DNA of 38,205 nucleotides from Acholeplasmataceae bacterium. Lineage in GTDB: Bacteria > Bacillota_I > Bacilli_A > ML615J-28 > CAG-698. The stretch spans positions 1 to 38,205 of the forward strand of contig JAAYBG010000099.1 in assembly GCA_012718985.1 (NCBI GenBank). The letters run 5' to 3'. Of the stretch, positions 35,185 through 38,205 are shown piece after piece; position 1 is the first letter of the stretch; every line of letters begins with the position of its first letter. The notes under the pieces are model-generated. The model saw nothing but the letters and a program-made list of their open reading frames with translations. It was not told the DNA's origin and did not search any database. The position numbers were made by a program, and so were the translations under genes.

Positions 35185-35363
35185 TACTCTTCCAAATGAG
35201 AATTATCTTTTTGAGTTTCTTCGCCATTGACTTTGGTTTTTTTTGCTTTTCTAGTAATCAGTTTAATAACCAATAAAATAGAAGCTATTGCCCCGATCAG
35301 CAAAAAAAGAATAATCGCCAAAATACCGATAATTATTGGTCCTGGAACTACATCAACAATCAT
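35184..35363 (-). CDS. Single-span membrane micropeptide, 59 aa
   Basis: This gene is too short for the ORF track. It reads MIVDVVPGPIIIGILAI..., with one long hydrophobic helix (about residues 8-36), then a basic patch (KLITRKAKKTK) and an acidic polar tail ending SHLEE. By the positive-inside rule the tail is cytosolic. Its ATG overlaps the stop of the 47-aa gene (ATGA), and its own stop overlaps the next ATG (TAATG). This double coupling argues strongly that it is a real gene. I know no family for it. Confidence 0.72.
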   Translation of the reverse strand: MIVDVVPGPIIIGILAIILFLLIGAIASILLVIKLITRKAKKTKVNGEETQKDNSHLEE

Positions 35364-35503
35364 TTTTTATTCCCTCTTTTCCATTTAATCATAAATAAAA
35401 TAAAACAAACAATCGTTATCAATACAATAACTGAGCCAATCACAATATACCAAAAATTAACTTCTTCATAGAATTCTGGGGCGATAATATCAATAAAATT
35501 CAC
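35360..35503 (-). CDS. Single-span membrane micropeptide, 47 aa
   Basis: This gene is absent from the ORF track. It starts with GTG at 35503, inside the end of the MFS gene in another frame. AGAGGTGA lies about six bases upstream. It reads MNFIDIIAPEFYEEVNFWYI, then a hydrophobic helix (about 18-38) and a basic end KWKRGNKK, which predicts N-outside and C-inside. The stop is shared with the ATG of the next gene (ATGA). The function is unknown. Position and coupling suggest a subunit or assembly partner of the MFS carrier. Confidence 0.68.
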   Translation of the reverse strand: MNFIDIIAPEFYEEVNFWYIVIGSVIVLITIVCFILFMIKWKRGNKK

Positions 35504-36536
35504 TTTTTTTCACCTCTTTTGAAAATAAAATAACAAAAATGATGGTTAAGAGAGAGGCAATAAGAATAATCAGATTATACCTTGTCGGATATTCTTGTAA
35601 ATACATCCCAATAACATAACCAGGAAATAAAACCATTGCTGCTAGTCCAAAGGCAGTCGCTTCATATCTTGGCATCATTTTGTATAATAGATAAAGAGTA
35701 ATTGGCATTGTCATATTAAATAACAGTATTCCTAGAAGTCCACCGATTATACTATCTCTTGCAAATAGTAAAAATCCTAACGAACCTAATCCGCTAATAA
35801 GGATAGTCTTAGTTATTCCGATTTTGTCGGCGAGGACACCCCCTAACAATTTCCCTAAAGCTGTAGCAATTGCTACAAGTAAAACCAGATATGCCTCGTC
35901 AGCCCAATTAAAAACAGTGTATTTACCAATAATCCCCCGAAACATGACGATTATGATAACGCCAACAATCATAACTATTTTTATATTCGTTAATGATAGA
36001 TTTAAACTTTGTTTTTTTTGCGTTTCATCTAAAAATTCTTTTTTTTGATGAAAAATAAGATAATAGCAACCCCCTATCAAGATAGTTAAAGTAATAAGAA
36101 TTACTAACAAGGAAGAAAATTGATAATACAGCATCCCTAAGGTTAATCCCACAACACCTAAAGAGACAAAAACTCCAAGCAAGCTTAGTTTCTGATTGCT
36201 ATTTGTAATCGTTATTTTACCGGCAGATACATGAAATAAAGCATTACCTAAACCTAAGAATAATAGACATAAATAAGGTATACTTCCTAACAAAGAACCA
36301 GTAACGACTAAAAATAAAGAACCTAAAACGAGTAATCTTTCTTTTTTAACGGTGTCTACTAAGAACCCTACCAATGGTTGCATCATAAAAGCTAAAACAT
36401 TATAACCAATAAACACTATCGTTGGAAGAATGATATTATCTTTGTATAAACTAGCATAAATTGTCGTTGAACAAATCCCATCGACCAACATGTGGAGAAC
36501 TGTTAGAAAAAAAACTTCTATTCTTAATTTCTTCAT
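35490..36536 (-). CDS. MFS transporter
   Basis: This 348-aa membrane protein of the major facilitator type is on the short side for the family (usually about 400), with roughly ten to eleven helices. MFS-like features are PLVGFLVDTVKKERLL near the 2-3 loop, GLGNALFHVSAGK (as in fosmidomycin-resistance-like carriers) and LGGVLADKIGITK in the second half. The substrate is unknown. The end of the gene contains the ribosome-binding site and start of a 47-aa membrane peptide, beginning a four-gene coupled operon. The RBS AAGGAA is before ATG; the promoter is not clear. Confidence 0.83.
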   Translation of the reverse strand: MKKLRIEVFFLTVLHMLVDGICSTTIYASLYKDNIILPTIVFIGYNVLAFMMQPLVGFLVDTVKKERLLVLGSLFLVVTGSLLGSIPYLCLLFLGLGNALFHVSAGKITITNSNQKLSLLGVFVSLGVVGLTLGMLYYQFSSLLVILITLTILIGGCYYLIFHQKKEFLDETQKKQSLNLSLTNIKIVMIVGVIIIVMFRGIIGKYTVFNWADEAYLVLLVAIATALGKLLGGVLADKIGITKTILISGLGSLGFLLFARDSIIGGLLGILLFNMTMPITLYLLYKMMPRYEATAFGLAAMVLFPGYVIGMYLQEYPTRYNLIILIASLLTIIFVILFSKEVKKSEFY

Positions 36537-36618
36537 AAAATATTCCTTTTATACCATTTCCTTTTTTAGTTTATCATAAATCCATTTCTTTATCAATTAC
36601 TAATATCGAATGAACAAA

Positions 36619-36647
36619 GGAAAAACCCAGTTTTAAAAACTGAGTTT
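36619..36647 (-). terminator. Terminator of the acyltransferase gene
   Basis: On the minus strand AACTCAGTTTT and AAAACTGGGTT form the stem (one G-U pair), followed by TTTCC. Confidence 0.8.
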
Positions 36648-36682
36648 ATTTTGTTTATTTTTTATTTTTTAATCAAGCCTTA

Positions 36683-37909
36683 TTAAAGTCCCAACTGATG
36701 AATATCTATAGTATTCTCTGTTTTTTCTCCTTTATGATTTACTTTAAATTTATAATATTGGAAAACGAGTAAATATTTATATGGACTAGAAAGCCCATCT
36801 AAAACTAGGAAAAACGTTTGTCCATCAGAAAGGTAGATAATAAGTTTATTTTTACCTTGAATAGCAATGGTTGTAATCTCCTGATAGGAATAATGGCAAC
36901 TTAATTTATCTCCTGCAAAACTCATTCCTTCAGGGGTAATGTTGAATTCAAGCAAACCTTGAGGTTCCTTCTTACCTTGTTTACTGATGAAAACCCTCGC
37001 TTTATCCTTGAAAATAATTTCACCAGTAAATTTATGTAAATAAGCAATCAGATTTTCTTTATTTTTTTGATCTGCTTCTACCAATGAAATTTCTTTTTCG
37101 CCATCTTCCAAATATCCATAATCATTGTAATGAGCTTGATATCCGCAGCTAAAGCACCGGATGTCCTCTCCTTCTCCACGTAAGGTCAGCGCTTTATGAC
37201 AATTAGGACAAATAAATAATAGTCGTTCCAATCCTTCTGCTTTCTTTTTACCGCGATAACACTCTCGTGGTTCATCGTAGCAATTATAAGTAAATTCTTT
37301 TTTAATTGCCTCATATAATTCATCATTAGTCCAAGTATTAAAATCTTTAGGGTAGAGAATTGTTTTTATTCCCCCAACTGTTTTTCCATATCTTCTGGTA
37401 ACACCCCAGCGCGGATTGCTTAAGTAGAAACCTTTAGTTCGATAAAAAATAACAGGAACATTGAGAAACTTAACTAGTTTTGCGATACTCGGTGATAAGG
37501 GGGCAGTTTTACCCGTATAGGTTAGATTACCCTCAGGAAGAATACCAACGTTTCCGCCTTCCTCGATGATTCTTTTCATTTTTTTTATTGTTCCGACATC
37601 GGATAATGATTTTCTTTTTGAAATAGGATTAAAGACGAATTTCAATAGTTTCGTAACAAAACCCAAGTTAAAAATCTGGTCACTAGCAACAAAATAAACT
37701 GGAGCATTAAAAGATAGCCCGATAAAAGCCGGATCTAGAGCAATAGAGTGATTTGCTAGAATTAAAAATGGACCTTTCTTTTTAATATTACTTCTTTTTA
37801 CCTCATAACGATAAACTATCTTGGCAAAAGGCCAAAATATGATTTTTGAAAATGCATGAAAGAAGCGATGACGAAATTTGACTTCCTCATGTTTGCGTTT
37901 TTTTTCCAT
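36683..37909 (-). CDS. PlsC-like acyltransferase with zinc-ribbon extension
   Basis: This is a phospholipid/glycerol acyltransferase. The HX4D motif is NHSIALD, and the second block reads GILPEGNLTYTG, with PEGN in place of the usual PEGTR. A C-terminal extension absent from classic PlsC holds a four-cysteine zinc ribbon (CPNCHKAL...CFSCG), then a beta-rich tail of about 130 residues. I place the start at ATG 37909 (408 aa): GTGGTGA is four bases upstream, and the promoter's -35 box lies where the track start (37972) would be. The likely role is acylation of lysophosphatidate or a related lipid in the membrane. The ribbon's partner is unknown. Confidence 0.85.
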   Translation of the reverse strand: MEKKRKHEEVKFRHRFFHAFSKIIFWPFAKIVYRYEVKRSNIKKKGPFLILANHSIALDPAFIGLSFNAPVYFVASDQIFNLGFVTKLLKFVFNPISKRKSLSDVGTIKKMKRIIEEGGNVGILPEGNLTYTGKTAPLSPSIAKLVKFLNVPVIFYRTKGFYLSNPRWGVTRRYGKTVGGIKTILYPKDFNTWTNDELYEAIKKEFTYNCYDEPRECYRGKKKAEGLERLLFICPNCHKALTLRGEGEDIRCFSCGYQAHYNDYGYLEDGEKEISLVEADQKNKENLIAYLHKFTGEIIFKDKARVFISKQGKKEPQGLLEFNITPEGMSFAGDKLSCHYSYQEITTIAIQGKNKLIIYLSDGQTFFLVLDGLSSPYKYLLVFQYYKFKVNHKGEKTENTIDIHQLGL

Positions 37910-37943
37910 ATAATCACCACTTTTATACATAAAGATTAGTCTT

Positions 37944-37972
37944 ATTATACCAATTTTTCTTCCTATTAACAA
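37944..37972 (-). promoter_or_regulatory. Promoter of the acyltransferase gene
   Basis: TTGTTA, 17 bases ending TGG (extended -10), TATAAT. It rules out the upstream start given in the ORF track. Confidence 0.75.
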
Positions 37973-38036
37973 TACATTTTTGTCATTCTTATTTGTTTTA
38001 AAAAAACAGAAACATATTTTTTTATTGAAAAACGAC

Positions 38037-38065
38037 TTGAATAAAACCTACTTTTATGATAATAT
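38037..38065 (+). promoter_or_regulatory. Promoter of the tRNA cluster
   Basis: TTGAAT, 17 bases ending TGA, TAATAT on the plus strand, 16 bases ahead of the first tRNA. Confidence 0.65.
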
Positions 38066-38081
38066 ATTTGTGTTTTAATAT

Positions 38082-38158
38082 GCGCCCATAGTTCAATTGG
38101 ATAGAGCGTCTGGCTTCGAACCAGAAAGTTACGGGTTCAAGTCCTGTTGGGCGTACCA
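38082..38158 (+). tRNA. tRNA-Arg (TCG), CCA encoded
   Basis: A full cloverleaf can be drawn. The acceptor arm is GCGCCCA with TGGGCGT; the anticodon stem TCTGG/CCAGA closes the loop CTTCGAA (anticodon TCG). The T arm is ACGGG-TTCAAGT-CCTGT, and the 3' ACCA is encoded. The anticodon reads CGA and, by wobble, other CGN codons. It is the first tRNA of a plus-strand cluster facing away from all protein genes in the window. Confidence 0.95.
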
Positions 38159-38159
38159 T

Positions 38160-38205
38160 GGCCTGTTGGAGAAGCGGTTTAACTCATAAGCCTCTCAAGC
38201 TTACA
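38160..38205 (+). tRNA. tRNA-Glu (CTC), cut by the window end
   Basis: The 5' part matches tRNA-Glu: it starts GGCCTGTTGG, has a long D loop with AGCGGTTTAACTC, and the anticodon stem TAAGC/GCTTA around CTCTCAA gives anticodon CTC. The T arm and 3' end lie beyond the window. It begins one base after the CCA of tRNA-Arg. A CTC reader is an extra to the usual TTC tRNA-Glu. Confidence 0.8.

Noticed and set aside
1-38205. CRISPR arrays, prophage modules, complete insertion sequences, riboswitches
   Set aside because: No regularly spaced repeats, phage or transposase genes, or recognisable riboswitch cores were seen.

Overview
All protein-coding genes that I can support lie on the minus strand. 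The only plus-strand genes are two tRNAs at the right end. The DNA is AT-rich, Shine-Dalgarno sites are strong, promoters are sigma-A-like, and the replicative polymerase is PolC. This points to a low-GC Bacillota or Mycoplasmatota-type bacterium (Acholeplasma, Izemoplasma or Erysipelotrichia-like); I cannot place it further from sequence alone. The standard genetic code is in use: several genes end in TGA inside an ATGA overlap with the next start codon. NAGPA-domain exoproteins, two lipoproteins and several carriers suggest a heterotroph that feeds on sugars and peptides.

Left part (1-7.2 kb): a TRAP-type large permease (cut by the window edge) lies behind a gamma-glutamyltransferase lipoprotein gene. 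Next come an ArsB/NhaD/SLC13-type permease, an XRE regulator with a perfect 16-bp palindrome at its promoter, a single-domain RSH-like HD hydrolase, and a short orphan fragment of a Schlafen/AlbA_2-type regulator. Two stretches of about 600 bp contain no recognisable gene.

Middle part (7.2-23.2 kb): an RlmD/RlmCD-type rRNA methyltransferase follows a cytosolic GH2 glycosidase. Then come two tandem secreted NAGPA-domain proteins, cardiolipin synthase and a PPi-type phosphofructokinase. An accessory patch (about 17.2-19.3 kb) holds an AlbA_2 regulator and a lipoprotein gene broken by one TGA. It sits between an intact second RlmCD-type gene and a displaced RlmCD C-terminal remnant. GAPDH, type II dehydroquinase and a Bax-inhibitor-like membrane protein follow.

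Right part (23.3-38.2 kb): polC lies behind a coupled PHP-domain hydrolase and YtcJ-like amidohydrolase. An M42 aminopeptidase overlaps a large lipoprotein with three Ig-like domains and a NAGPA domain. An MFS carrier is coupled to three tiny membrane proteins, two of which are missing from the supplied ORF track. A PlsC-like acyltransferase with a zinc ribbon precedes tRNA-Arg(TCG) and the start of tRNA-Glu(CTC).

The most interesting items are: (1) rlmCD 3'-end fragments beside both rlmCD genes, each associated with AlbA_2-type sequence; (2) sequence shared between the AlbA_2 linker-coding repeats and the same gene's promoter; (3) the MFS plus three-micropeptide operon; (4) the three divergent NAGPA-domain exoproteins. 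Motifs were read by eye. No database search was run.
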